Origin: JAPLVB01 sp964353635
Lineage (GTDB): Archaea; Aenigmatarchaeota; Aenigmatarchaeia; QMZP01
Reading direction: 5' to 3'
NCBI GenBank assembly: GCA_964353635.1
Contig: CAYGVS010000018.1
Span: 1 to 20,722 of the forward strand
DNA: 20,722 nt
Shown: positions 14,622 to 20,722 of the stretch, piece by piece
How positions within the stretch are numbered: the first letter of the stretch is position 1
How the letters are laid out: each line of letters begins with the position of its first letter
The notes under the pieces: model-generated
Told to the model about the DNA's origin: nothing
The model's database searches: none
The model's input: only the letters and a program-made list of their open reading frames with translations
Made by a program: the position numbers and the translations under genes

Positions 14622-16549
14622 TAGATTACGAAAAAGCCGGATTGAAGTGTGGCGTGGAGATCCACCAGCAGCTGGACACCAGGAAGCTCTTTTGCGAATG
14701 CTCATCTGAGCCCGATGATGGCGGGAAGGCGTCCCCTCGATTGAAGTCGTCAGCGGACGACTTCCAGCCATGGACGCCTTCAGTCCATAATCCTACCCGA
14801 GAAATCAGGAGGCGGCTCAGGGCAGTGGCAGGTGAGACAGGCGAAATAGACAGGGCCGCGCTCCATGAAGTCCTTAGGGGAAAGGAATTCCGCTACATGA
14901 TTTATCCGCATTCCACCTGCCTTGTCGAGATGGACTGCGAGCCTCCGCATCCAATGAACATGGATGCACTGGACACGGGGCTCACCATATCAATTATGCT
15001 CAACTGCGAAATGCCTGATGAGATACACGTGATGAGGAAGCAGGTGATAGACGGCTCGAACACAACAGGGTTCCAGAGGACTGCGATAGTGGGCATTTCC
15101 GGGTTCCTCCAGACCCAGAAGGGAAAAGTAGGAATCACTAACGTTTCTGTCGAGGAGGAGGCCTGCCAGATACTCGAGAAGGACGAAAAGGCTGTCACTT
15201 ACGGCCTGGACAGGCAGAGCATACCACTGGTGGAGATAGGCACCAGCCCGGATATCAAACACCCCGAGCAGGCTAAAGAGGTTTGCCAGACCCTTGGCAT
15301 GCTGCTCCGCTCAACAGGAAAGGTCAAGAGAGGCATTGGCACAATTAGGCAGGACATAAACATTTCCATAAGGGGCGGGGCCAGGATAGAGATAAAGGGG
15401 TCTCAGGAGCTCAGGCTGATACCAAAATATGTGGAGAATGAGGTGGAAAGGCAGCTCTCGCTGCTCCAGATAAAAGAGGATCTCAAGCAGAAAGGCTTCA
15501 GGCCTCTCTCGCAGGAGGTCACTGATGCCACAAGGATATTCGAACGCTCCAAATCTAGCATCACCAAGGACAAGAAGACCTTTGCCATAAAAATCCCAGG
15601 ATTCTCCGGCATGCTCAAAAGGAAGCTCACTACCACAAGGACCCTGGGGAACGAGATAGCCAATTATTCCAAAGTAAGGTCCGGCGCCAAAGGGATAATC
15701 CATTCTGACGAGGACCTGGGCAGGTACCAGCTCGCAGAGGAGTTTGGGATGCTCAGGGAATTCCTTGGCGCCTCTGACAGTGACATGCTCATAATAGTCG
15801 CAGGCGAGGACAAGCTATGCAAGGCTGCGCTCAGGGCGGCAGCGGAGAGGATTAACATGCTTTTGTCAGGCGTTCCCGAGGAGACGCGCAAGGCCCTTGA
15901 ATCAGGAGATTCGGAATACATGAGGCCGCTTCCCGGCTCCGCTAGGATGTACCCTGAGACCGATATCCCGCCCATACCTCTTGACAGCGCGAAGCTTCAT
16001 GGCATTAAAAGCAACCTTCCAGAGCTGATAGAGCACAGGATAGCGCGCTTCATGAAGCAGCACGGCCTCCATGAGGAGATGGCCAGGCAGGTTGTGCAGT
16101 CAGGCCTGGCTGAGACCTTTGAGAAGGCTGCAAAGGAGACGCTGGACCCGGTGCTGGTGGCCACCACGCTCACCTCGACGCTTGTATATCTTAGGAGGGA
16201 GGGCGCCCAAGTGGACTCCCTGCAGGAGCATCATTTCCTGGATATGTTCAGGTCGCTGAAGGAGAAGAAATTCTCGAAGGAGAAGATATCCGAGATACTC
16301 AGGTCCCAGGCAGAGAACCCTTCGCTAAAGATGGAGCAGATACTGGAGAAATCAGGCGCGAAGACGCTCACGCTGGAGGAGCTGAGGCATATAGCCAGTG
16401 ACACCATATCCAGGAACCAGCAAGCCCTTAACCTGCCAAACCCAGAGCAGGCTGTGATGGGCCTTGTGATGGAAAAGGTAAGGGGCAGGATATCAGGGAA
16501 GACGGTGATGGGTGTGGTGAAGGAAGAATTGAGAAAAGCTGCAAAGTGA
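14618..16549 (+). CDS. gatE: Glutamyl-tRNA(Gln) amidotransferase subunit E, with palindromic-element insertion
   Basis: 643 residues from GTG 14618. This kinase/amidase subunit activates Glu on tRNA(Gln) and amidates it with ammonia from GatD. The N-terminal signature is GLKCGVEIHQQLDTRKLFC (8-26). GatB/E core motifs include PHPMNMDALDTG, GTIRQDINISIRGGARIEIKG and ELRLIPKYVENEVERQ. The middle insert domain typical of GatE is present (~320-430), and the C-terminal YqeY-like helical tail ends the protein. Residues about 35-58 (GGKASPRLKSS...TPSVHN) interrupt the conserved stretch between SEPDD and PTREIRRRLR; they are encoded by the nested palindrome at 14725-14781. The reading frame is kept. 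Start choice is supported by the GTGA overlap with the restored HEPN stop. Confidence 0.95.
   Translation: MIDYEKAGLKCGVEIHQQLDTRKLFCECSSEPDDGGKASPRLKSSADDFQPWTPSVHNPTREIRRRLRAVAGETGEIDRAALHEVLRGKEFRYMIYPHSTCLVEMDCEPPHPMNMDALDTGLTISIMLNCEMPDEIHVMRKQVIDGSNTTGFQRTAIVGISGFLQTQKGKVGITNVSVEEEACQILEKDEKAVTYGLDRQSIPLVEIGTSPDIKHPEQAKEVCQTLGMLLRSTGKVKRGIGTIRQDINISIRGGARIEIKGSQELRLIPKYVENEVERQLSLLQIKEDLKQKGFRPLSQEVTDATRIFERSKSSITKDKKTFAIKIPGFSGMLKRKLTTTRTLGNEIANYSKVRSGAKGIIHSDEDLGRYQLAEEFGMLREFLGASDSDMLIIVAGEDKLCKAALRAAAERINMLLSGVPEETRKALESGDSEYMRPLPGSARMYPETDIPPIPLDSAKLHGIKSNLPELIEHRIARFMKQHGLHEEMARQVVQSGLAETFEKAAKETLDPVLVATTLTSTLVYLRREGAQVDSLQEHHFLDMFRSLKEKKFSKEKISEILRSQAENPSLKMEQILEKSGAKTLTLEELRHIASDTISRNQQALNLPNPEQAVMGLVMEKVRGRISGKTVMGVVKEELRKAAK
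14725..14781. repeat. Nested palindromic repeat, copy B (inside gatE)
   Basis: GAAGGCGTC (14725-14733), 9-base spacer, GAAGTCGTC (14743-14751), loop AGCG, GACGACTTC (14756-14764), 8-base spacer, GACGCCTTC (14773-14781). Spacing is the same as in copy A to within one base. The inner arms carry a compensating change: G to T on one arm and C to A on the other, so the hairpin stays perfect. It is 57 bases long, a multiple of three, and codes for about 19 of the extra GatE residues. Confidence 0.88.
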
Positions 16550-16550
16550 A

Positions 16551-17105
16551 ATGATGGACCAAGTCAAATTCTTTGAAACAATAATGAAGCTCAAATCCGT
16601 CAGGCGTTCAGGCTGGGTCGAAAGAGGTGTGAAAGAACCTGAGACTTCTGCAGACCATTCTTTGCTTGTTTCTTTGTTGGTTCTGATCCTGGGAAAGAGC
16701 AGGAAGCTGGACCTGAACAAAGCAGTCAAGATGGCCCTTTTGCATGACCTGCCAGAGTCCATTGTCGGGGACATAATCTCAAAAGATAAATGGGAGGCCG
16801 AGGGCAAGATGTGGAAGAAGGACAAAATCATACTGGAAAGGAAAGCCATGCAGGAGCTGGCCTCGCTCTCAGGAAGAAGGGAAATACTGGAGCTCTGGGA
16901 TGAGTTCAATGACATGCAGAGCCCTGAGGCGATTTTTGTTGAGCAGGCAGACAGGCTTGCAACAATCCTGCAGGCCATTGAATATTACAAGGAAGGGAAT
17001 TACAGAAAACCCCTGCCCGGTTTCTGGGACGAGAAGGGAACTAGCCCGATTAAGGACCCTGAACTCAAAAAGCTTCTGGATTCTGCTTTGAGAAAGCTCA
17101 GATGA
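16551..17105 (+). CDS. HDDC2/YfbR-like HD-domain 5'-nucleotidase
   Basis: 184 residues, starting one base after the gatE stop (ATG 16551, or ATG 16554). Motifs of the HD_3/HDDC2 group: SADHS (His36), LLHDLPESIVGDI (His65-Asp66, Glu69, Asp74) and EQADRLATILQA (Asp134). Members dephosphorylate deoxynucleoside 5'-monophosphates in a metal-dependent manner. The protein is unlike the two HD genes upstream, which have the H..HD..HH..H..D layout, so this is a separate HD lineage rather than a third tandem copy. The near-contact with gatE implies co-transcription. It is the last gene of the run of plus-strand genes that starts with gatD. Confidence 0.85.
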   Translation: MMDQVKFFETIMKLKSVRRSGWVERGVKEPETSADHSLLVSLLVLILGKSRKLDLNKAVKMALLHDLPESIVGDIISKDKWEAEGKMWKKDKIILERKAMQELASLSGRREILELWDEFNDMQSPEAIFVEQADRLATILQAIEYYKEGNYRKPLPGFWDEKGTSPIKDPELKKLLDSALRKLR

Positions 17106-17139
17106 TCAGCACCCTCCACACTTCCAAAAACGTTTGGGC

Positions 17140-17250
17140 TTAAGAGCACCCTTTATTTCTATTATACAACCCAATCGCCGCTATCAGCTCCCTTATGCTC
17201 ACATCCTGGTTGTTTATATTCCAGCGGGATATGAAGGCGTTGAACTTGAC
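17140..17250 (-). pseudogene. Remnant of a dockerin-like C-terminus
   Basis: Read on the minus strand, this encodes NAFISRWNINNQDVSIREL followed by IAAIGLYNRNKGCS and a stop. It matches the last ~33 residues of the large secreted proteins almost exactly, including at DNA level. Upstream of it the homology ends abruptly in AT-rich DNA: the CDGKV loop, LamG domain and start are absent. It is therefore a broken end of a former fourth family member, or a copy left by recombination. It has the same orientation as the third family member at 18878. Confidence 0.8.
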
Positions 17251-17310
17251 TTCAAATATAATAGAAAAATTAAAAATTCATTAATTTTAATAGAAGTGTT
17301 ATTAAAAGTA

Positions 17311-17318
17311 TTTAAATA
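17311..17318 (+). promoter_or_regulatory. TATA box of the ATPase gene
   Basis: TTTAAATA lies 28 to 21 bases before the ATG at 17339, within an AT-rich stretch. This is a good archaeal TATA match and spacing for a leaderless transcript. Confidence 0.55.
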
Positions 17319-17338
17319 ACCATTTACTTAATAAATTC

Positions 17339-18619
17339 ATGGAATACTTCGAAAGGGAACTAATACATGAGCTCAAGAAATGGACGGACAGAAGGGAGAT
17401 TCTCGCGATAAGGGGTCCCAGGCAGTCCGGAAAGACCACTCTTCTGGAAATGCTGAAGGAATGGCTGATTAGAGAGAAAGGGGTGCATGAGGAAAACATA
17501 GTTTTCCTTACCTTTGAGGACAGGGAAAACTTGGAGGGATTTGAGCAGGACCCGAAAAGATTCATAGGCTCCTTCATAAGAAACAGCCAGAGGCATTATT
17601 TCCTGCTGGATGAGGTGCACTACGTGAAGGACTGCGGCCAGAAGCTGAAGCTCATTTACGACCTTTTCAAGAATGTCAAGCTCGTGATTACGGGTTCCTC
17701 CTCCTTGGAACTTACCAGCGCCACGGCCAGGTTTCTTGTCGGGAGGGTGTTCTCCTTTGAGCTTCTGCCTATGAATTTCCACGAATTCCTAATGGCAAAA
17801 GACAGGAGGATGGCAAAAGCGCATGAGGAATGGAATTCCGTCATAAAGAAGCTCATTTCTGAAGGCAGGGATTTCAGACCTGAGAAGGACATATTCCTGA
17901 AGGATCTGCTGAGGCTTCTGGGAGAGTTCCTTGTTTTCGGCGGGTACCCTGCTGTCGTTAAGGCAGAAAGCGAAGAGGAAAAGAAGATTGTTCTGAAAGG
18001 AATCTACAACACGTACATCGAAAAAGACATAATAAGCTTCCTGAAAATAGATGATTCTGTAAGGTTCAAGAAGCTCGTTTCCGCCCTCTCTTCAATGACA
18101 GGAAAGATGGTGAAATACGAGACGCTGACTGCCATTGCAAGCAGCTATTTCAAGGAGATAACAAAATGGGTAGACATACTTGAGCAGACATATATCATAA
18201 GAATGGTCAGACCCTTCCACAGGAATCTTGTAACAGAGCTGAGGAAGAACCCCAAGGTGTATTTCATCGATCCCGGACTAAGGAACTATGCGATAAACGA
18301 TTTCTCCCCCCTCAATTCAAGAAGCGACAGGGGAGAACTTGCCGAAAACTTCGTCTTAAACCAGCTCAGGCTCGAGAACATAAACTACTGGCGCACCGCA
18401 GGCAAGGCGGAAGTGGACTTCATAGCGGCCATTGGCAAGAAAATCCTCCCAATTGAGGTCAAGTTCGAGGAAATGAGAAAGGAGACTGTGCCCAAGGGAC
18501 TGCAGAGCTTCATAAGCACGTACTCACCCGAATTCGCAATTGTAGCTACAAAGGATTTCTTTGGTGAAAGAGGGCTTAACAACACAAAGGCGAAGTTCAT
18601 CCCGCTAGTTTATTTCTGA
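17339..18619 (+). CDS. AAA-type ATPase with DUF4143 domain
   Basis: 426 residues. Walker A is GPRQSGKT (26-33) and Walker B is LLDEVHY (89-95). Sensor-like ITGSSSLEL and the FELLPMNFHEFL stretch are typical of this ATPase group. A C-terminal DUF4143 region follows: LGEFLVFGGYPAVV, YFIDPGLRNYAI, then GELAENFVLNQL. Near the end, EVDF and PIEVKF (~357-376) resemble a PD-(D/E)XK nuclease core. Function in vivo is not established for the family, which is common in archaea and anaerobes, often in many copies and in variable regions. It has its own promoter and stands alone between the dockerin remnant and a convergent surface-protein gene, fitting an accessory or mobile location. Confidence 0.9.
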   Translation: MEYFERELIHELKKWTDRREILAIRGPRQSGKTTLLEMLKEWLIREKGVHEENIVFLTFEDRENLEGFEQDPKRFIGSFIRNSQRHYFLLDEVHYVKDCGQKLKLIYDLFKNVKLVITGSSSLELTSATARFLVGRVFSFELLPMNFHEFLMAKDRRMAKAHEEWNSVIKKLISEGRDFRPEKDIFLKDLLRLLGEFLVFGGYPAVVKAESEEEKKIVLKGIYNTYIEKDIISFLKIDDSVRFKKLVSALSSMTGKMVKYETLTAIASSYFKEITKWVDILEQTYIIRMVRPFHRNLVTELRKNPKVYFIDPGLRNYAINDFSPLNSRSDRGELAENFVLNQLRLENINYWRTAGKAEVDFIAAIGKKILPIEVKFEEMRKETVPKGLQSFISTYSPEFAIVATKDFFGERGLNNTKAKFIPLVYF

Positions 18620-18716
18620 CTTCTTGAGAAAATCCAGTAGATTGGGAGAGGAATTAGAACAGCCGGAATTCAACACCCCCCTCATTCCACAACCCAACAA
18701 AGCCTGATTAAAGAAA

Positions 18717-18739
18717 GAAGGTGTCCGGGAGACGCCTTC
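18717..18739. repeat. Palindromic repeat, copy C (single hairpin)
   Basis: GAAGGTGTC, 5-base loop, GACGCCTTC: a 9-bp stem with one G-T pair. It is followed by AGTCTATTG, like the AGACCATTG after the inner hairpin of copy A, and preceded by AAAGAAA against AAAGTAA in copy A. The outer arms are degenerate. Like copy A it lies between convergent genes. Confidence 0.7.
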
Positions 18740-18754
18740 AGTCTATTGTAAGGC

Positions 18755-18844
18755 TTTGGAATCCAACTCAGTAAGGACATAACAGTTATATTGCATAACT
18801 TTTCATAGGAGAATGCTGCTAATAGTTCCTTGCTGAGTTCCAAA
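18755..18844. repeat. Long imperfect inverted repeat with inner stem
   Basis: TTTGG (18755-18759) pairs with CCAAA (18840-18844). After a 5-base bulge, AACTCAGTAAGGA (18765-18777) pairs with TCCTTGCTGAGTT (18827-18839), 13 bp with one G-U pair. The 49-base loop contains AGTTAT-ATTGC-ATAACT (18784-18800). It could be a bidirectional terminator, a small structured RNA or a MITE-like element. Confidence 0.6.
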
Positions 18845-18877
18845 ATAAGTTTAGCTGAACTGCGCTATAGGTGCATA

Positions 18878-20722
18878 TCAGCACCCTTTATTTTTGTTAT
18901 ACAACCCAATCGCATCTATCAGTTCCCTTAAATTCACGTCCTGGTTGTTGTACTTCCAGCGGTCTATGAATGTGAAGAGCTCTATCCTGCACACTTTCCC
19001 GTCGCATGGGTTGTTGTCGGATTTGTGGATGCATGTCTGGCAGTATATCGGCGAACTGCTTGAGTAGAGGCTTTGGATTTCCTGGCTGGAGAGGGAGCGG
19101 TTCCAGATGGCCAGTTCGTCTATGGAGCCGTTGAATGTTAAGCCTCCCCCCTCAAAATCGCCGATACGCACAGGCACCCCAACATCATACATGGCTGTTG
19201 AAACAGACAGCGGCGTTCCCCAGAGGCTGCCGTCCACGTATATGCTCAAAGTTGAGCCGTTGTATGCGCAGACAACATGGTGCCATTGGTTTATAGGCAG
19301 TGCGATTGCGGGGGTAAGAAAATTGCTGTTTACTCCAGCCCTTACATAATTAGTGGTACCCCCGGCATTCTGCAGCCGGCACAAATACTGGGTCGTCCAG
19401 GGGCTGGCAGCCATTGTTTTCTCAACTATCACCTGGGTTTTTCCTCCGACAAATGAATTGACCCACGCTGATATGGTAATCTGGTTTGCAGGATTCAAAG
19501 ACGGCTTGTTGCCAGCATTCACATTGTCGTTCGTTCCGTCGAATTGGGCAGCTCCGGAGAACTTGCCTGCTGTGGTGTTGATGAATGCGTTGTATTGCAT
19601 GGTACCGTTGTTGCCGTTGCCTGAGAAGTCGTAAATGTTTGTTGCGGATTCACCGTACTGGGCCTGGTTGTCATAGTGGTGGAGCAGGACAAGGCCTGTG
19701 CATGGTGATGGAAGACAGCTGGAATGGCTGGAGCAGTCAGGATCCTGGCAGTCTGGCAGGGAATCGCAGTCATCGTCTATCCCGTTTGTGCAGGTTTCTG
19801 AAGGAGGAGCGGGACAGGTTGACTGGCAGAGAGAGAAGGAGCCGCACTGGGCTCCGTTGTAGGGGCAGGTTATGCTTGCGTGGATGTTGGGGTTGTTGTC
19901 ATCGCAGTCAAGGTCGAGGCAGGAGGGACCGACGCCATACTGATCGTTGTCCTGGTCATTCTCGCACTGGGGAGGGACTTGGCATGTGTGGGTTGTGAGA
20001 TTGCAAGTTTGAGGGGAGGTACAGTCCAAATCAGAACAGCAATTGCCTGTGTAAAGGGAGCTGAAGCAACATACCTGGGTTAAGGGGTTATACAACTGGC
20101 CATTGCAGCAGTTGTCATAGGAGCAGGTTTCTCCTGGGTCGCACAATCTGTCGCCGCAGGAGGATGAAGGGGAGAACTTGACTACAATCCCCTTATAGAC
20201 GCCTGTGTAGGTAGGCTGAATGGCGTTTAAAACTGGGAAGTTGTTGGAATTTGACGCTCCGCCGCATAAAAAATTACCATTAACATCAACGGTGGCAGCG
20301 CGGCACCCGTCATCACCAGAACCGCCAATATATGTACTGTAAAGAAGCTGGGTTAAATTATCTGACATAACAGCCACGAAACCATCGTCAGTCCCTCCCT
20401 TGTTAGTGGACTGATACGCATTGGCTGTGACTGGAAAATTTGTTGAACCTGTATTACCTGTGAAATAAATGCGGTGGTTGACAGTGTCCAGGACAAGGCC
20501 GTCGCTGTTGTCATTTGAGCTACCGCCGACAAAGGTGCTGGCCAAAAGAGTGGTGCCGTCAGAGGATATTTTTGAGATAGCAATATCGTTATTTCCACCG
20601 CCAAAGGTTGTCTGAAAAGCTCCCACAGTGGTCGGATAATTCGATGAGCAAACAGATGGGGTGACAAAAACATCTCCGGTCGACTGTTCGACTACCAAAT
20701 TTTGCGTATTGTGAAACTCGTC
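18878..20722 (-). CDS. Large secreted protein with SBBP beta-propeller, MopE-like repeats, LamG and dockerin-like tail (5' end outside window)
   Basis: The minus-strand frame is open to the right edge, so the start and any signal peptide are missing; at least 614 residues are present. From the edge to ~20170 are SBBP-type beta-propeller repeats (STFVGGSSND, NRIYFTGNTGSTNFPV, STYIGGSGDD, NFPVLNAIQPTY). Between ~20165 and ~19710 is a Cys/Asp-rich part: CDPGETC, then DNDQYG...DCDDNNPNIH and CTNGIDDDCDSLPDCQDPDC, matching the metal-binding motif of MopE-like proteins. Then come a LamG-like domain (~19700-19050; HHYDNQ, AAQFDG, WHHVVCAYNG, IDELAIWNRSLS) and a dockerin-like tail (~19040-18881; DNNPCDGKVCRIEL ... 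GLYNKNKGC). It is a family member of the two large plus-strand proteins with a different N-terminal half. Confidence 0.85.
   Translation of the reverse strand, partial: DEFHNTQNLVVEQSTGDVFVTPSVCSSNYPTTVGAFQTTFGGGNNDIAISKISSDGTTLLASTFVGGSSNDNSDGLVLDTVNHRIYFTGNTGSTNFPVTANAYQSTNKGGTDDGFVAVMSDNLTQLLYSTYIGGSGDDGCRAATVDVNGNFLCGGASNSNNFPVLNAIQPTYTGVYKGIVVKFSPSSSCGDRLCDPGETCSYDNCCNGQLYNPLTQVCCFSSLYTGNCCSDLDCTSPQTCNLTTHTCQVPPQCENDQDNDQYGVGPSCLDLDCDDNNPNIHASITCPYNGAQCGSFSLCQSTCPAPPSETCTNGIDDDCDSLPDCQDPDCSSHSSCLPSPCTGLVLLHHYDNQAQYGESATNIYDFSGNGNNGTMQYNAFINTTAGKFSGAAQFDGTNDNVNAGNKPSLNPANQITISAWVNSFVGGKTQVIVEKTMAASPWTTQYLCRLQNAGGTTNYVRAGVNSNFLTPAIALPINQWHHVVCAYNGSTLSIYVDGSLWGTPLSVSTAMYDVGVPVRIGDFEGGGLTFNGSIDELAIWNRSLSSQEIQSLYSSSSPIYCQTCIHKSDNNPCDGKVCRIELFTFIDRWKYNNQDVNLRELIDAIGLYNKNKGC
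18881..19130 (-). repeat. C-terminal cassette, copy 3 (inverted; end of LamG plus dockerin-like tail)
   Basis: DNA closely matching 5200-5449 and 10285-10534 but in inverted orientation, about 8 to 14 kb away. Recombination between inverted copies could flip the gatD-gatE region lying between them. Confidence 0.7.

Larger units (their letters stand above)
17106..17338. other. Intergenic region with a dockerin-tail remnant and promoter
   Basis: 233 bases between the HDDC2-like gene and the ATPase. The left half holds a minus-strand remnant of a dockerin-like tail (17140-17250). The right half is very AT-rich and contains the ATPase promoter. No other gene was seen. Confidence 0.6.
18620..18877. 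other. Intergenic region between convergent genes, with two structured repeats
   Basis: 258 bases holding copy C of the palindromic repeat (18717-18739) and a long imperfect hairpin (18755-18844). CCCCTCATTC at 18678-18687 also occurs before copy A at 10598-10607. No coding sequence was seen. Confidence 0.6.

Noticed and set aside
17134..17319. 61-codon plus-strand frame
   Set aside because: Antisense shadow of the dockerin-tail remnant; no family resemblance.
1..20722. tRNA, rRNA, insertion-sequence transposase or replication origin
   Set aside because: None was recognised by eye on either strand; short tRNA-like structures could still be missed without a covariance-model search.

Overview
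The window reads as chromosomal DNA of an archaeon, most likely a small-genome (DPANN-type) lineage. The evidence is the archaeal replication factor C large subunit, the archaea-specific tRNA-dependent amidotransferase genes gatD and gatE, an archaeosortase, and TATA-like boxes placed about 27 bases before many start codons, which suggests leaderless transcripts. The lineage is an inference; no rRNA or tRNA gene is visible.

Layout. 1-2280 (minus strand): the N-terminal part of rfcL running off the left edge, a secreted protein, a single-pass membrane protein and an archaeosortase. 2453-10537 (plus): two very large secreted proteins (999 and 1351 aa) with ornithine carbamoyltransferase between them. 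Both have parallel beta-helix N-terminal parts followed by the same C-terminal cassette: a Cys-rich linker, a LamG-like jelly roll and a dockerin/EF-hand-like tail. 10538-10865: a convergent/divergent intergenic region with a nested palindromic repeat and a 22-codon Lys/Ala-rich gene ending in four Cys. 10866-17105 (plus): gatD, two HD-domain paralogues, an MNT-type nucleotidyltransferase and a HEPN gene, gatE and a third, HDDC2-like HD protein. Junctions are tight or overlapping from the first HD gene onward. 17140-17250: a remnant of the dockerin-like tail. 17339-18619 (plus): an AAA/DUF4143 ATPase. 18878-20722 (minus): a third secreted protein of the same family, with an SBBP beta-propeller and MopE-like metal-binding repeats instead of the beta-helix; its start lies outside the window.

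How it fits together. GatD and GatE are the two subunits that convert Glu-tRNA(Gln) to Gln-tRNA(Gln). Between them lie the HD and MNT-HEPN genes. The large secreted proteins form one modular family with variable N-termini and a constant C-terminal cassette, and the archaeosortase is a nearby surface-protein processing enzyme whose substrates are not evident here.

Most unusual signals: (1) a nested palindrome built of 9-base arms that occurs between convergent genes and is also inserted in frame in gatE, adding about 24 residues, as Rickettsia palindromic elements do; (2) a 72-bp duplication of the start of an HD gene, recoded almost entirely by synonymous changes and separated by a 68-bp palindrome-containing insert; (3) a one-base frameshift in the HEPN gene whose correction restores a normal C-terminus that overlaps the gatE start; (4) the tiny Lys/Ala/Cys4 peptide; (5) an identical promoter box at an identical distance before the two large surface-protein genes.
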